Positions 42,530-53,879 are shown, numbered from the stretch's first letter. The stretch is DNA of 64,000 bases from Streptomyces mobaraensis NBRC 13819 = DSM 40847 (GCF_017916255.1 NZ_CP072827.1:3683501-3747500), one strand, 5' to 3'. The notes: a model not told the origin generated them from the sequence alone. Program-made: numbers and translations.

Positions 42530-43426
42530 GTGGGAGTACTGAAGCGCTTCGAGCAGCGACTCGAAGGTCTCGTGAACGGCACCTTTGCCAAGGTGTTCAA
42601 GTCCGAGGTCCAGCCCGTGGAGATCGCGGGCGCACTCCAGCGGGAGTGCGACAACAACGCCACCATCTGGAACCGTGACCGCACGGTCGTTCCCAACGAC
42701 TTCATCGTGGAGCTGAGCGGCCCGGACTACGAGCGGCTTAGCCCCTACTCCGGCCAGTTGGGCGACGAGCTGGCCGGCATGGTCCGCGACTACGCGAAGC
42801 AGCAGCGGTACACCTTCATGGGGACCATCCAGGTCCACCTCGAGAAGGCGGACGACCTCGACACCGGTCTGTACCGCGTCCGCAGCCGCACCCTCGCGGC
42901 CAGCGAGTCCCAGGATCAGGGCCACGGCCAGGGCCATGGGCAAGGCCCGCAGGCGTCCCACGGACACCAGGCCCCCCACGCTCCGTACGGCGGCGCCCCC
43001 CGCGGCGGCGGCCCCTCCCCCGTCACCCAGGGCGGCGGCTATCCGCAGCAGCCCGCCGGCGCCCCGCCCATGCCGTCGTCCCCGCCGCCCGGCGCGGCCC
43101 GTCCCCAGCCCCGCGCGGGCGGGCCGGGAGCCGGCGCGGCGGAGCGGACGCGGCGCTGGATCGAGATCAACGGCGCCCGGCACCAGATCTCCCGTCCGAC
43201 ACTGGTGCTGGGCCGCAGCACCGAGGCGGACGTCCGTATCGACGACCCCGGCGTCTCCCGCAGGCACTGCGAGATCCGGGTCGGCACCCCCGCGACCATC
43301 CAGGACCTGGGGTCGACCAACGGCATCGTCGTGGACGGGCAGCACACCACGCGCGCTACGCTCCGCGACGGCTCACGGATCGTCGTGGGCAGCACCACCA
43401 TCGTTTATCGGCAAGCCGAAGGGTGA
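42530..43426 (+). CDS. fhaA: FHA-domain protein FhaA
   Basis: A 298-residue signalling adaptor. Residues 1-125 are the FhaA-specific N-terminal domain (FEQRLEGLVNGTFAKVFKSEVQPVE is its start). A Gln/Gly/His/Pro-rich linker follows. The C-terminal FHA domain (about 205-298) has GRS, SRRH and GSTNG signatures for binding phospho-threonine. GTG 42530 follows a strong GGAGG. In mycobacteria FhaA binds PknB-phosphorylated partners such as the MurJ-associated pseudokinase and affects peptidoglycan synthesis. It heads the fhaA-fhaB-pstP-rodA-pbpA operon. Confidence 0.93.
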   Translation: MGVLKRFEQRLEGLVNGTFAKVFKSEVQPVEIAGALQRECDNNATIWNRDRTVVPNDFIVELSGPDYERLSPYSGQLGDELAGMVRDYAKQQRYTFMGTIQVHLEKADDLDTGLYRVRSRTLAASESQDQGHGQGHGQGPQASHGHQAPHAPYGGAPRGGGPSPVTQGGGYPQQPAGAPPMPSSPPPGAARPQPRAGGPGAGAAERTRRWIEINGARHQISRPTLVLGRSTEADVRIDDPGVSRRHCEIRVGTPATIQDLGSTNGIVVDGQHTTRATLRDGSRIVVGSTTIVYRQAEG

Positions 43427-43436
43427 AGCGGGGGCA

Positions 43437-43979
43437 ATGTCAGAGCTGACCCTCACGGTCATGCGGTTGGGTTTCCTCGCCGTACTGTGGCTGTTCGTCA
43501 TCGTGGCCGTGCAGGTCATTCGCAGTGATCTGTTCGGTACGCGGGTGACCGCGCGCGGCTCGCGCCGCGGCGGCGACGGACGTCCGGCGCAGCGGGCGGC
43601 CCAGCAGGCGACCCCGCCGCCGCAGCGCCAGCAGTCCGGCGGGCGCAGGGGCGCGGGACGCGGCGAGAGCCGCGGCCGCCGCGGCGCGCCCACCAAGCTG
43701 GTGATCTCGGAGGGCACGCTCACCGGCACCACGGTGGCCCTGCAGGGCCAGACCATCACCCTCGGCCGCGCCCACGACTCGACGATCGTGCTGGATGACG
43801 ACTACGCCTCCAGCCGGCATGCCAGGATCTATCCCGACCGCGACGGCCGCTGGATCGTCGAGGACCTCGGGTCGACCAATGGCACCTATCTCGACCGGAC
43901 CCGGCTGACCACCCCGACCCCGATCCCGCTCGGCGCGCCGATCCGCATCGGCAAGACCGTCATCGAGCTGCGGAAGTAG
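43437..43979 (+). CDS. fhaB: FHA-domain protein FhaB (FipA-like)
   Basis: A 180-residue protein with an N-terminal transmembrane helix (about 6-28, VMRLGFLAVLWLFVIVAVQV), a basic Gln/Arg/Gly-rich linker and a C-terminal FHA domain (LGRAHDS, SSRHARIY, GSTNGTYLD). It is thought to link Ser/Thr kinase signalling to division and wall synthesis. The gene is 10 bp after fhaA. Confidence 0.93.
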   Translation: MSELTLTVMRLGFLAVLWLFVIVAVQVIRSDLFGTRVTARGSRRGGDGRPAQRAAQQATPPPQRQQSGGRRGAGRGESRGRRGAPTKLVISEGTLTGTTVALQGQTITLGRAHDSTIVLDDDYASSRHARIYPDRDGRWIVEDLGSTNGTYLDRTRLTTPTPIPLGAPIRIGKTVIELRK

Positions 43980-44054
43980 TAGGACCATGACGACCGGAGG
44001 GTGGGCAGCGAGGTGGGCAAGGGGCTGTACCCGGAGCCGACGGGCGAGGTGCGC

Positions 44055-45614
44055 ATGAGTCTGACACTGCGTTTCGCCGCCGGATCGCACAAGGGCATGA
44101 TCCGGGAAGGCAACGAGGACTCCGGTTACGCCGGCCCCCGCCTGCTCGCCATCGCCGACGGCATGGGCGGCCAGGCCGCGGGCGAGGTGGCCAGCTCCGA
44201 GGTGATCTCCACCCTGGTGACGCTGGACGACGACGTCCCGGGTTCCGACCTGCTCACCTCGCTCGGCACCGCCGTCCACCGCGCCAACGAGCAGTTGCGC
44301 GTGATGGTCGAGGAGGACCCGCAGCTGGAGGGCATGGGCACCACGCTCACCGCCCTGCTGTGGACGGGCCAGCGGCTCGGCCTCGTCCACGTCGGCGACT
44401 CCCGCGCGTACCTGCTGCGCGACGGCGTCCTCACCCAGATCACCCAGGACCACACCTGGGTGCAGCGGCTGGTGGACGAGGGCCGGATCACCGAGGAGGA
44501 GGCCACCACCCATCCGCAGCGCTCGCTGCTGATGCGCGCGCTGGGCAGTGGCGACCACGTCGAGCCCGACCTGTCCATCCGCGAGGTGCGGGCCGGCGAC
44601 CGCTATCTGATCTGCTCCGACGGCCTCTCCGGCGTGGTCAGCCACGAGACGATCGAGGAGCGGCTGGCGAGCTACCAGGGCCCGCAGGAGACGGTCCAGG
44701 AGCTGATCGAGCTGGCCCTGCGCGGCGGTGGACCGGACAACGTGACGGTGATCGTCGCGGACGTCCTGGACGTCGACGGCGGGGACACCCTCGTCGCCCA
44801 GCAGCACAGCGACACTCCGGTGGTCGTCGGCGCGGTCGCCGAGAACCAGTTCCCCATGGGGGACCACGGCGCCATGCAGACCCCGGCCGGCCGGGCGTCC
44901 GAGCTGGGCCGCACCCCGCCGCCGGACCCGGCGGGCGGCGGTTTCGGCCCGCCCGGCAGCGGTCCGGACGGTGACGCGGCGCCGGCCGGCGAGTTCGGCG
45001 CCTTCCACGACGACTTCGACGAGAGCGGCGTGGAGGCCGGCAAGCCCCGGCGGCGCGGGAGCTGGGTCAAGCGCTCCCTGATCATCGCGGTGGTGCTCGG
45101 CGTCGTCGGCGGCGGCCTGTACGGCGGCTACCAGTGGACGCAGACGCAGTACTACCTGGCGGCCAAGGACAACACCCACGTCGCCCTCTACCAGGGCATC
45201 GACCAGGACCTCGCCTGGATCAGCCTCAGCAAGCTGTACCAGGACCACCCCGAGATCGAACTCAAGTACCTCCCCGTCGACCAGCGCGGCCGGGTGGAGG
45301 ACACGATCGCGGTGAGCAGCCGCGCGCAGGCGGAGCAGAAGGTCAAGGACCTCGGCACGCTGGCGAGCGCCTGCAAGAAGAAGGACGAGCAGCAGAAGGC
45401 CGAGCGCCGGCAGCGCGAGAACCAGAAGGCCGAGCCGCCCAAGACCGATACCGGCAAGCCCGACGCCGGGAAGCCGACGGGCAAGCCCACCACCCCGGCG
45501 GCCGGCGCGGGCTCGGGCCTCGCCCTCCAGGCCGCACCGACCCCGGCGCCCGGTCCCACCCTCAGCGAGGAAGAACAGAAAGTGGCAGCGCAGTGCAACG
45601 GCTCCCAGCAGTAA
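44055..45614 (+). CDS. pstP: PP2C-type Ser/Thr phosphatase PstP
   Basis: A 519-residue membrane phosphatase that reverses PknB-type phosphorylation. The catalytic domain (about 1-240) has RFAAGSHKGMIREGNEDS, ADGMGGQAAGE, VHVGDSRAYLLR and GGGPDNVTVIVAD with the metal-binding aspartates. One transmembrane helix (about 338-360) follows an Asp/Gly-rich segment. The outside part is Lys/Gln/Pro-rich with two cysteines. ATG 44055 (MSLTLRFAAG) is preferred; in-frame GTGs at 44001 and 44013 would add a short tail. It lies between fhaB and rodA. Confidence 0.92.
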   Translation: MSLTLRFAAGSHKGMIREGNEDSGYAGPRLLAIADGMGGQAAGEVASSEVISTLVTLDDDVPGSDLLTSLGTAVHRANEQLRVMVEEDPQLEGMGTTLTALLWTGQRLGLVHVGDSRAYLLRDGVLTQITQDHTWVQRLVDEGRITEEEATTHPQRSLLMRALGSGDHVEPDLSIREVRAGDRYLICSDGLSGVVSHETIEERLASYQGPQETVQELIELALRGGGPDNVTVIVADVLDVDGGDTLVAQQHSDTPVVVGAVAENQFPMGDHGAMQTPAGRASELGRTPPPDPAGGGFGPPGSGPDGDAAPAGEFGAFHDDFDESGVEAGKPRRRGSWVKRSLIIAVVLGVVGGGLYGGYQWTQTQYYLAAKDNTHVALYQGIDQDLAWISLSKLYQDHPEIELKYLPVDQRGRVEDTIAVSSRAQAEQKVKDLGTLASACKKKDEQQKAERRQRENQKAEPPKTDTGKPDAGKPTGKPTTPAAGAGSGLALQAAPTPAPGPTLSEEEQKVAAQCNGSQQ

Positions 45615-45634
45615 GGCTGTAGGGGGCCAGCGAC

Positions 45635-47065
45635 GTGTCAGCCATCTCACCCATGCCGAACACCAACACCACCACCGTCAGCACGGCGGGCCAGCCGAGC
45701 CGGCGCAACACCGAGTTGCTGCTGCTCGCCTTCGCCGTCATCCTCCCCTGTTTCGCGTACGCCAACGTGGGCCTGGCGCTGGACGGCGAGATGCCCTCCG
45801 GCATGCTCGGCTACGGCATGGGCCTCGGCCTGCTCGCCGGTGTCGGCCACCTCGTGGTGCGGAAGTTCGCGCCGTACGCCGACCCCCTGCTGCTGCCGCT
45901 GGCCACGGTCCTCAACGGGCTGGGCCTGGTCATCATCTGGCGGCTGGACCAGTCCAAGCGCCTCCAGGCGTCCAAGACGTTCGCACCGGCCGCCACCAAC
46001 CAGCTGCTGTTCTCGGCGCTGGGCATCGCGCTCTTCGTGGCCGTCGTGATCTTCCTCAAGGACCACCGGGTCCTCCAGCGCTACACGTACATCTCGATGG
46101 CCGTGGCGCTGGCGCTGCTGGTCTCCCCGCTGTTCTTCCCCGCGAAGTACGGTGCCCGCATCTGGATCACCCTTCCCGGCCTGGGCAGCCTCCAGCCCGG
46201 TGAGTTCGCCAAGATCGTCCTGGCGGTGTTCTTCGCCGGCTATCTGATGGTCAAACGGGACGCGCTGGCCCTCGCCAGCCGCCGGTTCATGGGCATGTAC
46301 CTGCCGCGCGGCCGCGACCTGGGCCCGATCCTGGCCGTCTGGGCCTTCAGCATCCTGATCCTGGTCTTCGAGACCGACCTCGGTACCTCGCTGCTGTTCT
46401 TCGGCATGTTCATCGTGATGCTCTACGTCGCGACCGAGCGCACCAGCTGGATCGTCTTCGGCCTGCTGATGTCGGCGGCCGGCGCGGTGGGCGTGGCCTC
46501 GTTCGAGACCCACGTTCAGCAGCGCGTCCAGGCGTGGCTCGACCCGCTGGGCGAGTTCCTGATGAGCAAGAAGGGCATCGCCGGCCACTCCGAGCAGTCG
46601 ATGCAGGCCCTGTGGGCCTTCGGCTCGGGCGGCGTCTCCGGCACCGGCTGGGGCCAGGGCAACTCGGACCTGATCGGCTTCGCCGCCAACTCCGACTTCA
46701 TCCTCGCCACGGTCGGCGAGGAGCTGGGCCTGGCCGGTCTGATGGCCATCGTGCTGATCTACGGCCTGATCGTGGAACGCGGTGTGCGCACCTCGCTCGC
46801 CGCCCGCGACCCGTTCGGCAAGCTGCTGGCCATCGGCCTCGCCGGCGCGTTCGCCATCCAGGTGTTCGTGGTGGCCGGCGGTGTCACCGGGCTCATCCCG
46901 CTGACCGGTATGACGATGCCGTTCATGGCCCAGGGCGGATCCTCGGTGATCGCCAACTGGGCGCTGATCGCCATCCTCCTCAAGATCAGTGACGCGGCGC
47001 GCCGTCCGGCCCCGACGCCCGTGAGCAACCCCGACGCCGAGATGACCCAGGTGGTCCGACCGTGA
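45635..47065 (+). CDS. rodA: SEDS peptidoglycan glycosyltransferase (FtsW/RodA/SpoVE family)
   Basis: A 476-residue polytopic protein with about ten to twelve transmembrane segments. Family hallmarks are IWITLPGLGSLQPGEFAKIVL, FETDLGTSLLFFGMF and FAANSDFILATVGEELGL near the conserved Asp/Glu of the polymerase. It polymerises lipid II in the membrane with its partner class B PBP. The start is GTG at 45635. Its stop overlaps the pbpA GTG, coupling the two partner enzymes. Confidence 0.93.
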   Translation: MSAISPMPNTNTTTVSTAGQPSRRNTELLLLAFAVILPCFAYANVGLALDGEMPSGMLGYGMGLGLLAGVGHLVVRKFAPYADPLLLPLATVLNGLGLVIIWRLDQSKRLQASKTFAPAATNQLLFSALGIALFVAVVIFLKDHRVLQRYTYISMAVALALLVSPLFFPAKYGARIWITLPGLGSLQPGEFAKIVLAVFFAGYLMVKRDALALASRRFMGMYLPRGRDLGPILAVWAFSILILVFETDLGTSLLFFGMFIVMLYVATERTSWIVFGLLMSAAGAVGVASFETHVQQRVQAWLDPLGEFLMSKKGIAGHSEQSMQALWAFGSGGVSGTGWGQGNSDLIGFAANSDFILATVGEELGLAGLMAIVLIYGLIVERGVRTSLAARDPFGKLLAIGLAGAFAIQVFVVAGGVTGLIPLTGMTMPFMAQGGSSVIANWALIAILLKISDAARRPAPTPVSNPDAEMTQVVRP

Positions 47066-48519
47066 ACAAGCCCGTGCGCCGGATCGCGATCTTCTGCGGA
47101 CTCCTGGTCCTCGCGCTGATGATCCGCGGCAACTGGCTCCAGTTCGTCAAGGCCGACGAGCTCAAGAACGACAAGAACAACATGCGGGTCAACATCGCCC
47201 GCTACAGCCAGCCCCGCGGCAACATCATCGTCGACGGCCAGGAGATCACCGGCTCCAAGGAAGTCAACGGGATCAACTACAAGTACAAGCGCACGTACAA
47301 GAACGGCGAGATGTGGGCGCCGGTGACCGGCTACAGCTCGCAGGTCTACAAGCCCACCCTGCTGGAGGGCGTCGAGGACAAGATCCTCACCGGCGACGAC
47401 GACCGGCTGTTCTTCAACCGGACGATCGACATGATCACCGGCAAGGGCAAGAAGGGCGGTGACGTGATCACCACCCTCAACGCCAAGGCCCAGGAGGCCG
47501 CCTTCAAGGGGCTGGGCAGCAAGAAGGGCGCCGTCGCCGCCATCGACCCGCGCACCGGCAAGATCCTGGCGCTCGCCTCCACCCCGTCGTACGACCCCTC
47601 GCGGATCGCCGGGGCCAACGACGGCGACGCCTGGACCAAGCTCAACGACGACAAGAACAAGCCGATGCTCAACCGGGCGCTGCGGGAGACCTACCCGCCC
47701 GGTTCGACGTTCAAGGTCGTCACCGCCGCCGCGGCCCTGGAGAACGGCCTCTACAAGGACGTCGACGAGAAGACGAACTCGCCCAAGGGCTGGACGCTGC
47801 CCGACACCCGGAACCTGCCGCTGCCCAACGAGACGCCGATGCCCTGCGACAACGTCTCGATGCGCGCGGCCCTCCAGTGGTCCTGCAACAGCGTCTTCGG
47901 CAAGATCAGCGCCGATCTGGGCAACCAGAAGATGATCGAGCAGGCGAACAAGTTCGGTTACAACAACGACGACCTGCAGATCCCGGTCGGCGTCTCCAAG
48001 AGCGTCTACCCCAAGGACAACCGCCCGCAGAACGCCATGGCCGGCATCGGCCAGGCGTCCAACCGCGCCACCCCGCTCCAGATGGCCATGGTCGCCGCCG
48101 CCGTCGCCAACAACGGCAAGCTCATGGAGCCGTACATGGTGGACAAGCTGCGCGCGCCCAACCTGAACGTCATCGAGACGCACCAGCCGAAGGAGCTGAG
48201 CCGGCCGCTCAGCCCGGAGCACGCCCAGACGCTGCAGAGCGCGATGGAGACGGTCGTCGAGGAGGGCACCGGCACCGAGGCCAAGATCGACGGCGTCAAG
48301 GTCGGCGGCAAGACGGGTACCGCCCAGCACGGTGTGGACAACAGCGGCAACCCCTACGCGTGGTTCATCTCCTACGCCAAGAAGGGGGACGGCTCGCCGG
48401 TGGCCGTCGCGGTCGTCATCGAGGGCTCGAACACGATGCGCGACGACATCGCGGGCGGCAAGCTGGCGGCGCCGATCGCCAAGGGCGTCATGGAGGCGGT
48501 GCTCAACTCCTCGAAGTGA
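47062..48519 (+). CDS. pbpA: Class B penicillin-binding protein (transpeptidase) PbpA
   Basis: A 485-residue membrane-anchored transpeptidase. It has an N-terminal transmembrane helix (about 7-24), a pedestal domain, and the three active-site motifs: S215-T-F-K, S274-C-N and K417-T-G-T. Length and the YSQPRGNIIVDG start of the pedestal match actinobacterial PbpA. It cross-links peptidoglycan made by the adjacent SEDS polymerase and is a known kind of PknB target in mycobacteria. Confidence 0.94.
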   Translation: MNKPVRRIAIFCGLLVLALMIRGNWLQFVKADELKNDKNNMRVNIARYSQPRGNIIVDGQEITGSKEVNGINYKYKRTYKNGEMWAPVTGYSSQVYKPTLLEGVEDKILTGDDDRLFFNRTIDMITGKGKKGGDVITTLNAKAQEAAFKGLGSKKGAVAAIDPRTGKILALASTPSYDPSRIAGANDGDAWTKLNDDKNKPMLNRALRETYPPGSTFKVVTAAAALENGLYKDVDEKTNSPKGWTLPDTRNLPLPNETPMPCDNVSMRAALQWSCNSVFGKISADLGNQKMIEQANKFGYNNDDLQIPVGVSKSVYPKDNRPQNAMAGIGQASNRATPLQMAMVAAAVANNGKLMEPYMVDKLRAPNLNVIETHQPKELSRPLSPEHAQTLQSAMETVVEEGTGTEAKIDGVKVGGKTGTAQHGVDNSGNPYAWFISYAKKGDGSPVAVAVVIEGSNTMRDDIAGGKLAAPIAKGVMEAVLNSSK

Positions 48520-48526
48520 TCCCGCG

Positions 48527-48579
48527 GCGTGACCGGCACCGCGCGCCGGTACCAGGTACGTATCGGGTGCCGGTCACGC
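48527..48579 (+). terminator. 14-bp-stem hairpin between pbpA and pknB
   Basis: GCGTGACCGGCACC (48527-48540) is the exact reverse complement of GGTGCCGGTCACGC (48566-48579), with a 25-base loop, starting seven bases after the pbpA stop. It would terminate or attenuate the five-gene operon before pknB. Confidence 0.7.
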
Positions 48580-48674
48580 CCGGGTGCCGTACGGGACGCC
48601 GGGTACGGTAAGCGCGGACAGCACACCGCCGGACCCACGTCGGTGCGGTCGGGAAGAACGGAAGGGCTGGAGCT

Positions 48675-50741
<2,067 letters not shown>

Positions 50742-50756
50742 TCCGTGAGGACAACG

Positions 50757-50799
50757 GAGCCCCGGCGCCGCCTTCTTGAGGAGGACGGCGCCGGGGCTC
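50757..50799. terminator. Bidirectional terminator between pknB and sortase
   Basis: GAGCCCCGGCGCCG (50757-50770) pairs perfectly over 14 bp with CGGCGCCGGGGCTC (50786-50799), 15-base loop, between convergent stops. Confidence 0.8.
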
Positions 50800-50839
50800 T
50801 CTCACATCCTGCCGGGGATCAGCCACACCCGGCCCGGGA

Positions 50840-51562
50840 TCAGCCCCGCAGCTCCTTCGGCGGCGTCCGCTTCTCGTCCACCTTCTCCGTCCGCGTCAAC
50901 TCCGCCCAGACGACGTAGCGGTAGTCGGAGGTGTAGATCGGCGTGCAGGTCGTCAGCGTCAGGTAGCGGCCCGGCACGGTCTTCCCGGACTCCCGGGGCA
51001 CCGGGTCGAGGACCTTCACGTTGAACCGCGAGGTCTGCTTGAGCTCCTTGTAGACCGTGTAGACGTACCAGGTGTCCCGCGTCTCGAAGACGACCGGGTC
51101 GCCGTCCTTGATCTTGTGGATGTTGTGGAACTTGGCGCCGTGCCCGTCCCGGTGCGCCGCGAGCGTGAGGTTGCCCTGGCCCTCCCAGGGCAGGGTGGCC
51201 TTCACGGGCTTGCGGTAGTAGCCGGCCACGCCCTCGTTGAGGACGGAGCTGCCCGTGCCGGGCTTCACCAGCACCTCGCCCTTGCCCATGGCGGGCACGT
51301 GCAGGAAGCCGACCCCGTCCTTGGTGTCCAGGGCGCCCGGCTCCTTCCGCGCCCAGTTCTCGCGCACCTGCGCGCCCTGCCGCTTCGCCTCACGGTCGGC
51401 TATCACGTTCGTCCACCACAGCGAGTAGACGACGAACAGCGCCAGCAGCACGCCGGCGGTGATCAGCAGTTCGCCGATCACGCCGACGGTGGCGGCTATC
51501 CGGCTCCGGGTACGGCCGCGCCGCGGTGGCGCGTCGTCGGTCAGCTCCTCGGTCCCTGCCAC
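50840..51562 (-). CDS. srtE: Class E sortase
   Basis: A 240-residue sortase. After a short basic tail there is one transmembrane helix (IGELLITAGVLLALFVVYSLWW), so the enzyme faces outward. The catalytic triad is H137 (AAHRDGHG), C206 (LTTCTP) and R215 (SDYRYVVW). Class E sortases of actinobacteria prefer LAxTG signals and attach chaplin-type proteins to the wall. The start is uncertain: GTG 51562 was chosen, 32 bp after the upstream sortase stop, and no strong ribosome site is seen. It is the last gene of the pabA-srtE-srtE operon. Confidence 0.9.
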   Translation of the reverse strand: MAGTEELTDDAPPRRGRTRSRIAATVGVIGELLITAGVLLALFVVYSLWWTNVIADREAKRQGAQVRENWARKEPGALDTKDGVGFLHVPAMGKGEVLVKPGTGSSVLNEGVAGYYRKPVKATLPWEGQGNLTLAAHRDGHGAKFHNIHKIKDGDPVVFETRDTWYVYTVYKELKQTSRFNVKVLDPVPRESGKTVPGRYLTLTTCTPIYTSDYRYVVWAELTRTEKVDEKRTPPKELRG

Positions 51563-51594
51563 AGCCCGCCCGTACCCCGCTCCCCTGCCGTCCG

Positions 51595-52932
51595 TCAGTC
51601 GACGAGCGCGTCCGGCTTGCCCTTCCCGCGCGGGCGCTCGTCCACCATCTTGCCCCACACGATCATCCGGTACGTACTGGTGAATTCGGGGGTGCAGGTG
51701 GTCAGGGTGATGTACCGGCCCGGTCCCGTGAAGCCCGAACCCTGGGGTACCGGGCGGATGACCCCGACGTTCGCCGGTGACGTCTGGTCCAGTCGGCTCG
51801 TCATCTCATAGGTGTAGAAGGCGCTCTTGGTTTCCACCACGATCTTGTCACCGGGCCGCAGCCGGTTGACGTAGCGGAACGGTTCGCCATGGGTGTTGCG
51901 GTGGCCCGCGAGCGCGAAGTTGCCCTGCCGGTCCCAGGGCATCGCGGTCTTCAGCGGCCCCTTGCCGTAGTGCCCGACCATGCCGCGGTCCAGGACCTTG
52001 TGTTTCCCCGTGCCCTCGGCGATCGGGGCCTTCACGTCGAGCTTGGGGATGTAGATGATGGCGAAGCCCTCGCCGGGCGAGAACGCGCCCGCGTCGCGGT
52101 CCTTGCCGCCGTCCCGGGCCCAGCTCTTGCGGAGGTCCTTCGCCGCGCCGCCGGCCTGCTGCTGGGCGATGACGTTGGTCCACCAGAGCTGGTAGGCGAC
52201 GAACAGCAGCATCACCACGCCTATGGTGATGAACAGTTCGCCCAGCAGCCGGCTGACGACCACGCCCAGGCCGTCCTTGCGCGCCCGCTCCGCCCGCCGG
52301 GCCGCCCGGCGCCGCTCCGCCCGTCCACCGGCCGGGGGAGGCACGGCCGGCGTCCCGACCGAGGGGGCCGCCGTCCGGCGCAGCGGCATCGTCGCGTCGC
52401 CCTCGGGCGGCAGCGGCCGGGCGCCGCCGCGGGGCTGCGGGGGAACGCCCACCGGGACTTCGGGCGGCAGCGGCCGGGAGACGGCCTCGGAGGGCGTCTC
52501 GGGAGGAAGGGGCCGGGCGGCGAACCGTCCGGCGTTCTCGGGCGGCAGCGGCCGGGAGACGCCCGGGGACGGGACGGCGGGCCCGGGCACCGACGCCCAC
52601 GGCTCGACGGCCCGCTCGCCCGGCACGTACTCGTACGGATCGTCGGCCGACCGGTGCCGCCCGTGCCCGTGCGGGGCGGTGACCGGTTCGCTCCTCCCGT
52701 GTCCGTAAGCGTCGGTGGGCCGGTGACCGTACGGATCGTCGGCCGACCGCCGCCCGTACCCGTACGGATCGTCGGCCGAATCGTTCCGCCCGTGCCCGTA
52801 GGGGTCGGTGGGCGGCTCGCCCTGGCCGTACCCGTAAGGGTCGGTGGGCGGCCGGGGGTCCGTCGGCGGGGGCGTGTACCGCTCCGGCGCCGGCGCCCCC
52901 CACGGGTCCCGCTCGGGGCGGAGCCCGTTCAC
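51595..52932 (-). CDS. srtE: Class E sortase with long Pro/Tyr/Gly-rich cytosolic tail
   Basis: A 445-residue sortase, about twice the usual size. The first ~215 residues are predicted cytosolic and repetitive: (D)DPYGYG/HGR units up to about residue 90, then four RPLPPE motifs between about 130 and 180. The transmembrane helix (GELFITIGVVMLLFVAYQLWW) and an extracellular sortase domain follow, with H344 (LAGHRNTHG), C413 (LTTCTPEF) and R422. The GTG start overlaps the pabA stop (GTGA). Two adjacent class E sortases (SrtE1/SrtE2) are a known Streptomyces arrangement. Confidence 0.9.
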   Translation of the reverse strand: MNGLRPERDPWGAPAPERYTPPPTDPRPPTDPYGYGQGEPPTDPYGHGRNDSADDPYGYGRRSADDPYGHRPTDAYGHGRSEPVTAPHGHGRHRSADDPYEYVPGERAVEPWASVPGPAVPSPGVSRPLPPENAGRFAARPLPPETPSEAVSRPLPPEVPVGVPPQPRGGARPLPPEGDATMPLRRTAAPSVGTPAVPPPAGGRAERRRAARRAERARKDGLGVVVSRLLGELFITIGVVMLLFVAYQLWWTNVIAQQQAGGAAKDLRKSWARDGGKDRDAGAFSPGEGFAIIYIPKLDVKAPIAEGTGKHKVLDRGMVGHYGKGPLKTAMPWDRQGNFALAGHRNTHGEPFRYVNRLRPGDKIVVETKSAFYTYEMTSRLDQTSPANVGVIRPVPQGSGFTGPGRYITLTTCTPEFTSTYRMIVWGKMVDERPRGKGKPDALVD

Positions 52933-53567
52933 TCTCCGGCCTTGCCCACCACCGGGGCGAGCCCGGCCGACCGTTCCACCGCCCCCGTGTCACCGCAGGA
53001 GACGAGCCAGTTGGCCAGCATCCGGTGCCCCCACTCGGTGAGCACCGACTCGGGGTGGAACTGCACGCCCTCGACGGGCAGATCGCGGTGGCGCAGGCCC
53101 ATGGCGACGCCGCTCTCCGTCCAGGCCGTCATCTCCAGCTCGTCCGGCCAGCTCTCCCGCGCGACGGCGAGGGAGTGGTAGCGGGTGGCGGTGAACGGCG
53201 AGGGCAGCCCCTGGAAGACACCGGATCCCTGGTGGCTGACGGACGAGGTCTTGCCGTGCAGCAGCTCGGGCGCCCGGCCGACCACCCCGCCGTACGCGAC
53301 GGCCATCGACTGCATGCCCAGGCAGACGCCGAACACGGGCACCCCGGTGGCCGCGCAGTGCCGCACCATGTCGATGCAGACACCGGCCTGTTCGGGCGCT
53401 CCGGGACCGGGGGAGAGCAGCACCCCGTCGAATCCGTCCTGCGCGTGCGCCGGTTCGACCTCGTCGTTGCGGCGCACCTCGCACTCGGCGCCGAGCTGGT
53501 AGAGGTACTGGACGAGGTTGAAGACGAAGCTGTCGTAGTTGTCCACGACGAGGATGCGCGCGCTCAT
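52929..53567 (-). CDS. Glutamine amidotransferase, anthranilate/aminodeoxychorismate synthase component II
   Basis: A 212-residue class I glutamine amidotransferase (TrpG/PabA type). The start is ILVVDNYDSFVFNLVQYL, the nucleophile Cys lies in FGVCLGMQSMA, and the His-Glu pair is in VQFHPESVLTEWG. It releases ammonia from glutamine for anthranilate or 4-amino-4-deoxychorismate synthesis; its partner PabB/TrpE is not in the window, so pabA or trpG cannot be decided. It is in one operon with the sortases and a small membrane protein, which is metabolically unexpected. Confidence 0.9.
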   Translation of the reverse strand: MSARILVVDNYDSFVFNLVQYLYQLGAECEVRRNDEVEPAHAQDGFDGVLLSPGPGAPEQAGVCIDMVRHCAATGVPVFGVCLGMQSMAVAYGGVVGRAPELLHGKTSSVSHQGSGVFQGLPSPFTATRYHSLAVARESWPDELEMTAWTESGVAMGLRHRDLPVEGVQFHPESVLTEWGHRMLANWLVSCGDTGAVERSAGLAPVVGKAGE

Positions 53568-53571
53568 CGCG

Positions 53572-53760
53572 TCACCGCCATTCCGTTGCCGGTGTCGGCA
53601 GGCTGTCGTCGACCGTCACGTCGTTGAACGGCAGCAGCGGTTCGGCCCAGGGGAAGACGTACTGGAAGAGGACGTAGACGACGGCCAGCACGAGGACCAC
53701 GGAGATCAGGGCCTTCACCCACGCGTTGCCCGGCAGATGACGCCAGATCCAGACGTACAT
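53572..53760 (-). CDS. Small single-pass membrane protein
   Basis: A 62-residue protein starting MYVWIWRHLPG, with one transmembrane helix (about 14-36, VKALISVVLVLAVVYVLFQYVF) and a short outside tail. ATG 53760 follows AGTAGGGACAGC. It is the first gene of the pabA-sortase operon, four bases before pabA. It has no recognised family; conserved position in streptomycetes, as I recall, supports it being real. Confidence 0.75.
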   Translation of the reverse strand: MYVWIWRHLPGNAWVKALISVVLVLAVVYVLFQYVFPWAEPLLPFNDVTVDDSLPTPATEWR

Positions 53761-53879
53761 GCTGTCCCTACTTGCCGACGGGGATGGTCTTTGCCGCACC
53801 AGAGTAAGGGGCCGCACCCGCGCGCGGGGCGCAGCCGGGCAAACCCCGGCGCGGAGTTCCCGCCGGGCGCGCGGGCCCG

